Counted from the stretch's first letter, positions 1-8,684 are shown. The stretch is 64,000 bases of DNA from Pirellulales bacterium (GCA_022841705.1 JALHQZ010000002.1:1116001-1180000); one strand, 5' to 3'. Notes: generated by a model not told the origin, from the sequence alone. Numbers and translations: made by a program.

Positions 1-1834
1 TTGAAAGTTGCCGGTCGTATTCAATTTGCATCGTGTAGGAGAGTTCGGTCCGCTTGGCGCCGATTGATGCGGCGGGGGATTCGAGGTCCCAGCGCAGCAG
101 GCCTTGTTTGCGGTCGGTGCGCTGGTAGAGCTCGTCGTCGCTCACCGGCTTGTCGCTTTTCAGAAGCGTGATCTTGATGTCGGCGCCGGCGGTTTTGGGC
201 ATGCGGTCGACCAAGCGCACGGAGGCGGGTTTATCGCCGAAGTTTTCAATGGCGAGGCGATATTCAAAGTCGTCGATGCGGTTGCCACCTTGCACGCGAG
301 TTTCTTTCTTCACCAGTTCGCGGGCGACGCGGAGCGACTCATCGATGCCGAGGCCAACCGTAAAACTTTCGCCCACCGCGACTGTGGGGACTTCGCCGCG
401 GCCGACGAACTGGCCATCGAGGAAGGTGGCGGCGGGGCCGGCCAGGAAGACTTGGTCGCTGGTGTTGGTGAGCCGGGCTTCGCGATAGACGAAGCTGGTG
501 AGGACCGGCGAGCCGAGGCGGTAGAACTCCCCTTTGAGCGGCATCAGCGCGATTTGAATGAGCTGCCGATCGCTACGGCTTGGCAGTGACGTGGCGCTCG
601 CGAGTTTGTAGCTGATGCTGACCCCTTCGCTGAGCGAGGGGACACTGGTGCGGCCGAAGATTTGGCTGCGATCGGCGTTGAAGTCGAGGAGTTGATCGGC
701 GCCCGCGAGACTGTTGAGGCTTTTGTCAGTCTCTTTGAGTTGCTGTCCGACGAAGGTTCCGCCAAATCCTCCCGCTCCGCCGCCGAATCCTGAACTCTGC
801 CAACTCTTTTCGCTTTCCGCCGCCATTTCTCCCGACATCGCCATTTGCGAAGCGGGCGCATTGATCGCCATGTTCCCACGGTTATTAGCGAGGTCGAGTT
901 GCTTGCCGAGCAACGCGCGTTTTTGTTCGGCATAGGCGACTTGCTGCTGTTGCACGGGCGCGGTGAGCACAATCGGCAACGCTTCAAGCGTCGGCGCCTT
1001 GGCGACGAGCGAGGGCGTGGCGGTGCTGAGCGTCATCTGCACGTCGTTCCAATTCTCGCCGCTCATCTGTTGGACGGAGGCGTTGTACTCGACGCTGATC
1101 TCTTCGTTGTCGGCGGTCGCGCGAATGTTGTAGCTGGGGGACCACGAGGCGTTTGAGACGAGGTAACTCAGCCGGAGCGCGGCGGGACCGGCCTTCTCGG
1201 CGTTGAGGAACACCACCGCTTCACGCACCGTTTTCGCGGAGCCGCTGGTGAGCTCGCCACGCTGCCGGTTTAGCAGTTCAAGCTGCGAGTTGAGCTCGCG
1301 CTCTTTGATGCCGAGGGCGAGTTCGGCTTTGGCGACCGCGGTGCGTTCGTCGCCGATGTATTTGGAAAGCTGCATCAGCGTTTCCGCATTCAACACCCCG
1401 CTTTTGAGTTCGGTGGTCGCCGTGCCGGCGGTGAAGGCTTCGAGTTTATCGACGTACGCGGTGCGTTGGGCAAGGACCTGCTTTTCACGCTGGCTGGCGG
1501 CGAGCTCATCCTGCAGGGTTTGAATCTTGGCGTCGAGCTCGCGCACTTCTTGGCGGATGTCCTGCTCGACGGGCCGGACGCGGTAGCTGACCGAACGGAC
1601 CTGCACTCCTTCAGCCGGCTCGGCATACAAACTGGCCGGCAGCACAGCGCTCGGCAAGTTTGTGACCACCACTTCCATCAGCCCGCCCGCTTCGGGAAGC
1701 TCAATCTCCCGCGTGACGAGCGCTTGGCCCTGGTACACCGTGACCGCCGAGACGCGGCCTTCGACGGAAGTTGACTCGGCGGCGGTGACCAGTGCTGGCA
1801 GCAGAAGCAGGAAGAAAAGGGAGAGGCGAGACAT
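1..1834 (-). CDS. DUF4139/DUF4140 (MuiA-like) secreted protein, C-terminus outside window
   Basis: The reading frame is open from an ATG at 1834 to the window edge, about 611 codons. It begins with a signal peptide (MSRLSLFFLLLLPALVTA), followed by a region typical of the DUF4140 N-domain (VSAVTVYQGQALVTREIELP). A coiled-coil stretch of about 60 residues (RELDAKIQTLQDELAAS) comes next. Near the window edge is the DUF4139 beta domain (IDDFEYRLAIENFGDKPASV, then LLRWDLESPAASIGAKRTEL). This architecture matches the mucoidy inhibitor A family, whose biochemical role is unknown. The protein is probably exported. The 3' end lies outside the window. Family call is firm; function is not. Confidence 0.85.
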   Translation of the reverse strand, partial: MSRLSLFFLLLLPALVTAAESTSVEGRVSAVTVYQGQALVTREIELPEAGGLMEVVVTNLPSAVLPASLYAEPAEGVQVRSVSYRVRPVEQDIRQEVRELDAKIQTLQDELAASQREKQVLAQRTAYVDKLEAFTAGTATTELKSGVLNAETLMQLSKYIGDERTAVAKAELALGIKERELNSQLELLNRQRGELTSGSAKTVREAVVFLNAEKAGPAALRLSYLVSNASWSPSYNIRATADNEEISVEYNASVQQMSGENWNDVQMTLSTATPSLVAKAPTLEALPIVLTAPVQQQQVAYAEQKRALLGKQLDLANNRGNMAINAPASQMAMSGEMAAESEKSWQSSGFGGGAGGFGGTFVGQQLKETDKSLNSLAGADQLLDFNADRSQIFGRTSVPSLSEGVSISYKLASATSLPSRSDRQLIQIALMPLKGEFYRLGSPVLTSFVYREARLTNTSDQVFLAGPAATFLDGQFVGRGEVPTVAVGESFTVGLGIDESLRVARELVKKETRVQGGNRIDDFEYRLAIENFGDKPASVRLVDRMPKTAGADIKITLLKSDKPVSDDELYQRTDRKQGLLRWDLESPAASIGAKRTELSYTMQIEYDRQLS

Positions 1835-2110
1835 GGTTGAAACCTCGATCAAAAAGAGAAAAGTAAGGGGCGATCACGAATGCCGTTCGGACGCAACGAC
1901 GGAGAACAAAGTTTCCGGCACAACTTTCCCCCCAACGTGCTAAGTGCAACATAGAAGTGGAAAGGGTTCAGCAAACTGTGAAAACGGGGGGCGTGTATCC
2001 CGGTCATCTTACGCGGTCGCAAGTCAGGGGCCAATTTGCCCGCACACTTGGGGATTTCGCTTGTGGTGCGTTACATTATTCGCAATCCTAGCCCCCAGTG
2101 AAAACTCGCC

Positions 2111-2998
2111 ATGCCCAACCAATGTCTCTTGCAGTCGCACATCCCAGGCCTCCCCGTTCGGCGGGGGAAGGTCCGGGACGTGTACGATTTGGGCGAGCGG
2201 GTGCTGTTGGTGGCGACCGATCGGCTGAGTGCGTTCGATTGGATATTGCCCACCGGCATTCCGGATAAGGGCCGGCTGCTCACCCAACTGTCACTCTTTT
2301 GGTTTCGGCTGTTGGGCGGGGCGCATCATCTGCTCACGGATGACGTGTACGCGATGGACCTGCCCACCGGGACCGATCTCGACGCACTCGCCGGCCGCAG
2401 TGTGCTGTGCAAGAAAACAACCGTCGTGCCGTTCGAGTGCGTGGTGCGCGGATATCTGTCGGGGAGTGGGTGGAACGAATACCGCAGCACCGGCGCCGTG
2501 TGTGGCGAACTGTTGCCGGCGCACTTGACGGAGAGCGAGCAACTGCCGGCGCCGATTTTTACGCCTGCCACCAAGGCGGAGCAAGGCGCGCATGATGAGA
2601 ATGTTTCCTTCGCGCGGATGACCGACACAATCGGCGCCGAGCTGGCGAACGAACTCAAGCGCCGCAGTCTCGACCTCTACACGCGCGGTGCCCAGCACGC
2701 CCGGTCGCGCGGCATCCTGATCGCCGACACGAAGTTCGAGTTCGGCCAAGTGAACGGCGAACTGCTGCTGATCGACGAAGCCCTCACCCCCGACAGCAGC
2801 CGCTTCTGGCCCGCCGACAAGTACGCCCCGGGCCGCGCGCAACCAAGCTACGACAAACAGTTCGTCCGCGACTGGCTCACAGCCAGCGGTTGGGACAAAA
2901 ACAGCCCGCCGCCGGAGTTGCCGGCGGAAGTGGTGAGCGAAACGCGGGGGAAGTACGTGGAGGCTTTTGAGCTGCTGACGGGTGAGCGATTTTTGTAG
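2111..2998 (+). CDS. purC: Phosphoribosylaminoimidazole-succinocarboxamide synthase (SAICAR synthetase)
   Basis: A 295-residue enzyme of de novo purine synthesis in the cytoplasm; it joins CAIR and aspartate using ATP. The nucleotide-binding start is clear (GLPVRRGKVRDVYDLGE, then ATDRLSAFDWILP). Conserved PurC blocks follow: VRGYLSGSGWNEY, RGILIADTKFEFG near residue 200 and LIDEALTPDSSRFWP near residue 225. Length matches the long PurC form. ATG at 2111 places the conserved GKVRDVY block about 20 residues in, as usual. The stop codon TAG at 2996-2998 is the first part of a palindromic repeat that starts exactly at the gene end. It stands alone, with no other pur gene beside it. Confidence 0.96.
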   Translation: MPNQCLLQSHIPGLPVRRGKVRDVYDLGERVLLVATDRLSAFDWILPTGIPDKGRLLTQLSLFWFRLLGGAHHLLTDDVYAMDLPTGTDLDALAGRSVLCKKTTVVPFECVVRGYLSGSGWNEYRSTGAVCGELLPAHLTESEQLPAPIFTPATKAEQGAHDENVSFARMTDTIGAELANELKRRSLDLYTRGAQHARSRGILIADTKFEFGQVNGELLLIDEALTPDSSRFWPADKYAPGRAQPSYDKQFVRDWLTASGWDKNSPPPELPAEVVSETRGKYVEAFELLTGERFL

Positions 2999-3090
2999 CA
3001 GGCACGCTCCGCGTGCCGTCGCCGGAAGGGGGGACGCGGATTGTCGCGGATCGAAGCGGATTAAGGCGGATCTATCAACCGGAGTGCGTG
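2995..3090. repeat. REP-like hairpin (family C variant) and CGGAT-rich repeat
   Basis: GTAGCAGGCACGCTCCGCGTGCC begins at 2995 as a hairpin (GGCACGC/GCGTGCC), with its TAG serving as the purC stop. It is followed by a run of imperfect GCGGAT words (about 3035-3073) that recurs around 41020-41050. Confidence 0.7.
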
Positions 3091-3092
3091 CC

Positions 3093-3575
3093 GTGGATTT
3101 CGAGGTTGAGTTTGATCGTGAGACTGATGGGCGGTGGATTGCCGAGATTCCCGCGCTTCCGGGGGTGATGGTTTATGGAAGCAGTCAGGAAGAGGCGCAA
3201 GAACTAGCGCGCAGTGTGATTGCGGATCGAATCGCTCACGGTGACACTTTGTCAATCGCAGCGGATGAATCGCGGATTTTTGAAGCAATAGCCGGGGAGC
3301 TACGCTCCGCGCTGTGTGGCGATGAGTTGTTTAATATGGGCAGCGAGTTCGGGAGTGAGCTTGGCGCGAGAAGCCAAATCCTCCATCACGCCGTTGTTGC
3401 TGACCAACAAGACATTACTGTCTCCGTCGGTCGACAATTGAATCGCTGGATCTTTCCATGGCCGAAACCCATTGTTGCTCTCCACACCTTGCTCGTTGAT
3501 TTCTATCTCTCTCCCCAAGAGCCAGTGCCGCAGAACAACGCCTACAAACATCAGGAACATTCCCGGGTTATTTGA
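3093..3575 (+). CDS. HicB-like antitoxin domain protein, orphan, with tail running through a repeat
   Basis: The first 65 residues are a typical HicB antitoxin fold: DFEVEFDRETDGRWIAEIP, PGVMVYGSSQEEA and VIADRIAHGDTL. HicB proteins neutralise the HicA mRNA interferase. I chose GTG at 3093 because GGAG lies 8 bases upstream; GTG at 3084 is also possible. HicB of this type normally ends soon after HGDTL. Here the frame instead enters a REP-B palindrome at 3287 (IAGELRSAL) and continues about 90 codons antisense to the next gene, so the tail is probably not ancestral. No HicA-like gene is adjacent. The domain is well supported; the C-terminal extent is doubtful. Confidence 0.6.
   Translation: MDFEVEFDRETDGRWIAEIPALPGVMVYGSSQEEAQELARSVIADRIAHGDTLSIAADESRIFEAIAGELRSALCGDELFNMGSEFGSELGARSQILHHAVVADQQDITVSVGRQLNRWIFPWPKPIVALHTLLVDFYLSPQEPVPQNNAYKHQEHSRVI
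3287..3311 (+). repeat. REP-B palindrome, copy 1
   Basis: A copy of the REP-B unit, core GCCGGGGAGCTACGCTCC. It faces copy 2 (3889-3914) in inverted orientation, and the pair brackets the membrane protein gene between them. It encodes the C-terminal RGA-stop of that gene on the minus strand and lies in the HicB reading frame on the plus strand. Confidence 0.9.
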
Positions 3576-3875
3576 CACGGGGGGGAATAGGGAAAGCAAG
3601 CTCGCGAAAATGATGAACACAATACACATCAGCACCGTTTGCCATGCGTATCGTTCGTTGGGAAGACGAGCCAAAGTTTTCGCAAGATCACGACGCGGCT
3701 TTCGGGGTGAAAACAACCACATGAAGCAGAACCAGAATGCTGCGAAACCAGCTCCCGAGATCCATTCGCGCGCGACTCGGTCGGCAGGGATGTCATCCGT
3801 TAGTATTCGAAAGAGTCCGAATACGAACGCCAGCTGAAGTGTGAGCAACAACATATCGCGAACGCTGAATCTCAT
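3300..3875 (-). CDS. Small membrane protein with N-terminal RFSVRDMLLL motif, unknown function
   Basis: About 191 residues from ATG at 3875. A GTG at 3887 is in frame but lies inside a repeat, so I reject it. The N-terminus MRFSVRDMLLLTLQLAFVF resembles a start common in planctomycete membrane proteins (RFSIRDLLLL type). Hydrophobic segments are at about residues 8-25, 41-56, 82-101 and 106-120. A hydrophilic tail with a PH-like pattern follows (EIEINEQGVESNNGFRPW). The last residues, QRGA, and the stop TAG are encoded by a REP-B copy, and an inverted REP-B copy lies just upstream of the start. The gene is therefore exactly bracketed by an inverted repeat pair. No function can be assigned. 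Confidence 0.7.
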   Translation of the reverse strand: MRFSVRDMLLLTLQLAFVFGLFRILTDDIPADRVAREWISGAGFAAFWFCFMWLFSPRKPRRDLAKTLARLPNERYAWQTVLMCIVFIIFASLLSLFPPVSNNPGMFLMFVGVVLRHWLLGREIEINEQGVESNNGFRPWKDPAIQLSTDGDSNVLLVSNNGVMEDLASRAKLTPELAAHIKQLIATQRGA

Positions 3876-3888
3876 ACCAACTCCCACG

Positions 3889-3914
3889 CCGCGGAGCGTA
3901 GCTCCCCGGCTATT
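3889..3914 (-). repeat. REP-B palindrome, copy 2
   Basis: Reverse-orientation partner of copy 1. It sits between the start of the membrane protein gene and the 3' end of recQ. Confidence 0.9.
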
Positions 3915-3935
3915 ATCCCACTTCTTATCCGCGCT

Positions 3936-6176
3936 TCATCCGCCACGATTCGAGACGCATGTCGCCACGATGCGAATCTCATCATAACTCACTTCACCGC
4001 CGAGTTGTTCGTAGATCGGTTTGAGGCCTTTGAGGCCGACCGACTCGATGGCGCCTTCGATGCGGCGGGCAATCTTCGGCTCGACCCACGGGGTAGGGTC
4101 GATCACGCTGTGGTGGGTGAGGAACTGGTTGAGGTAGCCAACGACCGTGCTGTTGGCCCGGCCCATTTCGGCGGCCACTTCGCCGAGCGATTTGCCGGCG
4201 CGGAAGAGTTTGAAGCTGGCCATCGCGCCGGCGGTTAGCGCGGGGCCATCGCTGTCATCGCTGTTGCGGACGGGTTTGACGACCTCGGGGCCAACGTTGG
4301 TGTCGAGTGAATTCTCGACGCAGTAGTCGTGGATGGCGGTGGTGAACTCTTCGCCATAGTCGGCGAGTTTCTTGTCGCCCACCCCTTTGCACTGGCGGAA
4401 CGATTCAAGACTGGTCGGCCGGCGGCGGGCCATGTCGCGCAGGGCGTCATCGCCAAACACAATGTACGCCGGCACGCTCGCTTCGGCCGCATGTTCATTC
4501 CGCAGCAGGCGCAAGTGTTCGAAGAGCCCGCGATCGACCCCTTCCCAACTGTCGCCGGCGGGGCCACGGCGTTCGGCGCGCGAGGCGGACTTCTTCACAG
4601 CCGGTCGCAGGAGTCGCGGGGTGTGCTGGCCGCGCAAGACTTGCCAACCGCGCTCGGTCACCGCGAGTGTGTCGTACTCTCCTTCCCGCCGCGCCATCCC
4701 TTGGCCGACGAGCTGTTCGATCCAATCGCGCACCGCGCCGGCGCCTTCGTTCTTCAAGAGGCCGTAGGTGCTGAGCTTGTCGTGCCCGCTGCCGACGATG
4801 CGGGCTTCGCTCGAACCGGTGAGAACCTTGGCCGTGTAGTCGGCGCCGAAGCGTTGATCGAGCCGCAGGATGCAAGACAGAATCTTCTGCGCGGGGACGA
4901 GCGGTTCTTCGACCAAATCAAGCTCGCCGAGGCACACATCACACGCGCCGCAATTCGCTTTGCCGAGGTCCTGCCCGAAGTAACCAACAATCGCCGCGTG
5001 CCGGCAATTCACACCGCAGCAGTACGCGTCCATCGCAGCGAGCGCGGTCATGGCCCCTTCGTATCCTTCGCCGCTACCAGTCTCGCCGGAGTTTTGAATC
5101 ATCTGCTTCCACTTCATCGCGTCGCCGCCGCTGTACAGCAGCGTGCATTCCGCTTCCAGCCCATCGCGCCCGGCGCGGCCGCTCTCCTGCTGATACGCTT
5201 CCAGCGATTTCGGCATCCCTGAATGCAGCACGTAGCGAACGTTCGGCTTGTCGATCCCCATGCCGAAGGCGACCGTCGCCACGATCACGTCGATCCGCTC
5301 TTCGAGAAACGCCTCTTGGTTGCGCTGGCGATCGATGTCGCTCATTCCCGCGTGGTACGGCGCCACCTTCACGCCGAGCGCCTTGAGCCCGGCGGCGGTA
5401 TCATCGACTTCGCGGCGACTGATGCAGTAGACGATGCCGGAATCGCCGGGGCGCTGGCCGACGAACTCCGCGATGGCGTTCCACTTCTTCACGCCGCGCC
5501 GCACGCGGTAGGTGAGGTTGGAACGATCGAACGAACCCACCAGCATCGCGGGGTTTTCCAGCCCCAACTGCTCAGCGATGTCGGCCCGCACGCGCTCACT
5601 GGCAGTGGCGGTGTAGGCGTGGATGCCGATGTTTGGAAACGCCTGCTTTAAGATTCGCAGCCCGCGATACTCGGGCCGAAAGTCGTGGCCCCACGAGCTG
5701 ATGCAGTGCGCTTCGTCGATCGCCGCAAGCGAGACGTTGCAGCTTTGCAGAAAACTGAGCGTGCCCTGTTTCAACAACCGTTCAGGCGCCACGTAGAGCA
5801 GTTTGATTTTGCCGGCGCGAATGTCGCTCGCCGTTGAGCGCCGCTGTTCTTCGCTGAGCGTGCTGTTGATGAAGGCGGCCGATACGCCGTTGTTGCGAAG
5901 GGCATCGACCTGGTCCTTCATCAGCGCGATGAGTGGCGAGACAACGAGCGCCATGCCCCCCATCGCCACCGCCGGCACCTGGAAGCACAAGCTCTTGCCG
6001 CCACCGGTGGGCAGCACCACCACGGAATCGCGCCCTTCAATCGCCGCTTGCATTGCTTCTTGCTGCAGCGGGCGGAAGGAGTCGTACCCCCAGTACTGCC
6101 GCATGGTGGAGACCAGTGCGGCGTCGAGCGCAGGGCCAGCGGCGGGCGCGGCGGCGGTGGAAGATTCGGGCGGCAT
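3936..6176 (-). CDS. recQ: ATP-dependent DNA helicase RecQ
   Basis: A 3'-5' DNA helicase of recombination and fork repair, 746 residues from ATG at 6176. The frame is open further upstream, but that part is repeat sequence. Helicase motifs appear in order: FRPLQQEAMQAAIEGRD, Walker A VVLPTGGGKSLCFQVP, DEAH box AIDEAHCISSWGHDFRPEY, and motif VI QESGRAGRDG. The zinc-binding cysteines (YCCGVNCRH, NCGACDVC) and the RQC winged-helix region follow. An HRDC domain is present (DMARRRPTSLESFRQCKGVG), then a C-terminal helix-turn-helix extension (SLGEVAAEMGRANSTVVGYL). This is the complete RecQ-RQC-HRDC form. Confidence 0.96.
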   Translation of the reverse strand: MPPESSTAAAPAAGPALDAALVSTMRQYWGYDSFRPLQQEAMQAAIEGRDSVVVLPTGGGKSLCFQVPAVAMGGMALVVSPLIALMKDQVDALRNNGVSAAFINSTLSEEQRRSTASDIRAGKIKLLYVAPERLLKQGTLSFLQSCNVSLAAIDEAHCISSWGHDFRPEYRGLRILKQAFPNIGIHAYTATASERVRADIAEQLGLENPAMLVGSFDRSNLTYRVRRGVKKWNAIAEFVGQRPGDSGIVYCISRREVDDTAAGLKALGVKVAPYHAGMSDIDRQRNQEAFLEERIDVIVATVAFGMGIDKPNVRYVLHSGMPKSLEAYQQESGRAGRDGLEAECTLLYSGGDAMKWKQMIQNSGETGSGEGYEGAMTALAAMDAYCCGVNCRHAAIVGYFGQDLGKANCGACDVCLGELDLVEEPLVPAQKILSCILRLDQRFGADYTAKVLTGSSEARIVGSGHDKLSTYGLLKNEGAGAVRDWIEQLVGQGMARREGEYDTLAVTERGWQVLRGQHTPRLLRPAVKKSASRAERRGPAGDSWEGVDRGLFEHLRLLRNEHAAEASVPAYIVFGDDALRDMARRRPTSLESFRQCKGVGDKKLADYGEEFTTAIHDYCVENSLDTNVGPEVVKPVRNSDDSDGPALTAGAMASFKLFRAGKSLGEVAAEMGRANSTVVGYLNQFLTHHSVIDPTPWVEPKIARRIEGAIESVGLKGLKPIYEQLGGEVSYDEIRIVATCVSNRGG

Positions 6177-6532
6177 GATGGCGTGATCGGGGACGCTTCT
6201 AGCGTACCGAACTAGACTACCGAACCGGGCCGCAAAATGCGACGGGCGCGAAACTACAAATGCGGATGGCAAACGAATGAACGACGCAGAAGAATTGGCG
6301 ACAGGCAGGATGGCGCTCAACAAGCTTGGGGCGTTCACGCCCCTTTCGCCGCAACGCGGCTTACTAGGCCCGGCGTTTACGCCGGGTCGAGCAACCGACG
6401 AACAACACAATCGGAGGCCCGTTCACGGGTCTTCTCGCTGTTGCGATTCGCTCGATTATCGCAGCGAGAAGGCCCGTGAACGGGCCTCGGTAAAATTCTA
6501 TCGCACCCAACGACCCGGCGTAAACGCCGGGC
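6177..6532. repeat. Gene-free stretch filled by REP-like palindromes (family G)
   Basis: There is no gene here. Two inverted blocks (about 6328-6397 and 6505-6575) carry nested palindromes such as GGGGCGTTCACGCCCC and CCCGGCGTTTACGCCGGG. Between them is a third hairpin, GAGGCCCGTTCACGGG at 6413 pairing with CCCGTGAACGGGCCTC near 6471. The left edge of the right block overlaps the 3' end of the matrixin gene. Confidence 0.8.
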
Positions 6533-7408
6533 CTAAGAAGCCGCTGCGCGGCGAAAGGGGCGTAAACGCCCCTGGTGGATACCACAACTCAGTCCCAACG
6601 CTAGCAACACAACTGCAGCGGGTTCCGGCACCTGCGTCAGTGGCGTCACGCTTCCTACGCCCGCGCCGTAGATCGCCCGCATTCCGGCCGTGTCGTCGGC
6701 GCTCAGCATGCCAGTGCCAAGTCCACTAAAGCGGCGGGCGATCCAGTACATTGTGGCGCCGGGATCGTCGGAATGGCCCAGGCCCAGCGCGTGGCCGATC
6801 TCGTGCGTGGCGATGCCCATGATGTCAGGCGTTGGTTGCGTGCCAATTTCCGCCCAACGGTCGCTGTTGTCGAAGAAGATATCGCCGCCGATGTTCGCCG
6901 CGCCTTGCGGATAGTAGGCGAACGCTTTGGTGGTCGGCGGCTGACCAGGAATGTCCGGCCCATTGATGTAAGTGTGGCTGAAGCGAATCTGCCCGAACTG
7001 GCCGTTGGGGTAAGCGCCCTGCGTGACTCCGCCCCCTTGGTCGGGCACTTCAACAAAGTGAATCGGCACAACGCTCGCCCACAAGCGAAACCCTTCTTCC
7101 ACACTCGCGCGGATAAAGCTGGCCGGGATGATTTGATTGGCGGGATTGAGCAGCCCGCCATCGAGAAAGTTGTTGTAGCTGTAAGTCACCGTGATTGGCG
7201 AACCTAAGCCCCCCGGCTGCGGCCAACTACTGCCGCCGATACTCCACACCGGCGTGCCGACGGGAATCGGATTATCCGCATGACAGAAGGGACACGCGCC
7301 GCCCCCCTCACAAAACTGGCAAGCCGCGGCGCTGGTTGTGATGAGCGCAGCGAATCCGAATCCTATGAATAATGGCGCCAGCGCGATGCGAACTATTGGT
7401 GGATTCAT
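6533..7408 (-). CDS. Matrixin-like zinc metalloprotease with PEP-CTERM tail
   Basis: A 291-residue secreted protein. It has a signal peptide (LFIGFGFAALITTSAAACQ) and a Cys-rich stretch after cleavage (CQFCEGGGACPFCHAD). The metzincin zinc motif is HEIGHALGLGHSD near residue 208, followed by ATMYWIARRF in the Met-turn position. This fits the matrixin/M10 fold, so peptide-bond hydrolysis outside the cytoplasm is likely. A PEP-CTERM-like signal (VPEPAAVVLLALGLS) starts about 35 residues before the end. The arginine-containing tail that normally completes this signal (GRLRPFRRAAAS) is here encoded by a REP-like palindrome, suggesting the gene end was rewritten by repeat insertion. Confidence 0.82.
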   Translation of the reverse strand: MNPPIVRIALAPLFIGFGFAALITTSAAACQFCEGGGACPFCHADNPIPVGTPVWSIGGSSWPQPGGLGSPITVTYSYNNFLDGGLLNPANQIIPASFIRASVEEGFRLWASVVPIHFVEVPDQGGGVTQGAYPNGQFGQIRFSHTYINGPDIPGQPPTTKAFAYYPQGAANIGGDIFFDNSDRWAEIGTQPTPDIMGIATHEIGHALGLGHSDDPGATMYWIARRFSGLGTGMLSADDTAGMRAIYGAGVGSVTPLTQVPEPAAVVLLALGLSCGIHQGRLRPFRRAAAS

Positions 7409-7807
7409 GAGCGGACTCGCAGAAGGAAAGCGGTTGCCCTTTAAGTATCGTTCAGCGCCCCCAATTCCGCAATCAAAACGCCGCGCACCAATTTCCTAGG
7501 GCGATGCCCTAGGCTACGGTGAGGTTGGCCGTTGGCCAACGGACGCGAGGCGAAGCCTCGCCGTGTTTTCGTTTGCTGAAGGCCAACTGACATCGTAGCC
7601 TAGGGCATCGCCCTAGGTGACAGGCCACGCATCAAAGCCAAATTGGCTGAAGGCCAATCTCACCGATTCGCCCCGACCTAACGCCGGTGAAATTGGCCTT
7701 CAGCCAATCGCCATCCGTCCGAAATTTTTTCCTAGGGCGATGCCCTAGGCTACGATGTGTGTTGGCCTTCAGCCAACACGAATCAATCGCAATTCGAGGC
7801 ACACGTT
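7409..7807. repeat. REP-A palindrome cluster, left of RAYT-A
   Basis: No gene in this stretch. Three copies of REP-A (core CCTAGGGCGATGCCCTAGG) lie at 7495-7518, 7594-7617 and 7731-7754. Between them is a second palindrome, TTGGCTGAAGGCCAA or its reverse, for example at about 7693 and 7762. A third hairpin, GTTGGCCGTTGGCCAAC, is near 7526. Confidence 0.92.
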
Positions 7808-8260
7808 ATGCCCCAATCGCTCACCAAGCTTTACGCTCATCTCGTGTTTAGCACCAAGAATCGCGTGCCATTTCTTGACGATAAGATTCGCGATCGGGTT
7901 CACGCCCTTCTCGCTACCGAGATTCGCGACCTCGACAGTCCGTGGGTTGTTGCGGGAGGTGTCGCCGACCATGTGCATCTGTTGTTCGATCTCGGCAAGA
8001 GTCACGCTCCGGTCACGTTTGTCGAACAAGCAAAAAGAGAGTCGTCGAAGTTCATCAAGACGCTCGGCCCGCAGTATGCCGACTTTTACTGGCAGCGCGG
8101 CTACGGCATGTTTTCCGTTGGCCCCGCCGATCGCGACGAAGCCGAGCATTACGTTCGCAATCAAGCGGAACACCATCGTACCAAAACGTTTCAAGAAGAG
8201 TACCGCGCCTTTCTGAAGAAGTACAACGTTGAATACGACGAGCAATACGTGTGGGATTGA
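7808..8260 (+). CDS. RAYT-A: IS200-like REP-associated tyrosine transposase
   Basis: A 150-residue Y1 HUH transposase of the IS200-like family (N-terminus MPQSLTKLYAHLVFSTKN). The HUH metal pair is VADHVHLLFDLG near residue 57. The likely nucleophile tyrosine lies in EAEHYVRNQAEHH near residue 118. ATG at 7808 matches the conserved family start; the frame upstream is repeat. The gene is flanked by six REP-A copies and numerous TTGGCTGAAGGCCAA palindromes, and has no IS200/IS605 TnpB partner. That arrangement is characteristic of RAYTs, which mobilise REP sequences rather than themselves. It appears intact. Confidence 0.9.
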   Translation: MPQSLTKLYAHLVFSTKNRVPFLDDKIRDRVHALLATEIRDLDSPWVVAGGVADHVHLLFDLGKSHAPVTFVEQAKRESSKFIKTLGPQYADFYWQRGYGMFSVGPADRDEAEHYVRNQAEHHRTKTFQEEYRAFLKKYNVEYDEQYVWD

Positions 8261-8684
8261 GCCTTCTTTTCGTTGGCCAACGGCCAACCTCACCGTAGCC
8301 TAGGGCATCGCCCTAGGGACCGGCGACGCATTAAAACCAATTGGCTGAAGGCCAATCACACCAAATCACATGAGAGGATATTGCGAACGCTCCATTAACG
8401 AATGGGTGTGGTTGGCCTTCAGCCAACACATTGGGTTCGGCAGCAACGATTTCCTGGGGCGATGCCCCAGGCTACGATGCACGTTGGCCTTCAGCCAACA
8501 ATAACGAACGGTACGCGAAGATTGGCCCAGAACAAACGAGATCAACGAGATCAGCCAGTTCACCGCGAGGCTTTGCCTCACATCCGTTGGCCAACGGCCA
8601 ACCCCACCGTAGCCTAGGGCATCGCCCTAGGGACCGGCGACGCATTAAAATCAATTGGCTGAAGGCCAAACTCACCGATCTCAA
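8261..8684. repeat. REP-A palindrome cluster, right of RAYT-A
   Basis: No gene is seen. REP-A copies lie at 8294-8317, 8453-8476 (variant with CCTGGGGC) and 8608-8631, interspersed with TTGGCTGAAGGCCAA palindromes (near 8341, 8411, 8484 and 8655). The units at about 8275-8365 and 8583-8675 are near copies of each other. Confidence 0.92.

Noticed and set aside
6177..6410. N-terminal extension of RecQ by 78 residues
   Set aside because: The extra residues are translated from REP-like palindromes; ATG at 6176 gives the usual RecQ start.
7409..8684. Possible CRISPR array because of many short repeats
   Set aside because: Repeats are palindromes in both orientations with irregular spacing, and no cas gene is present.
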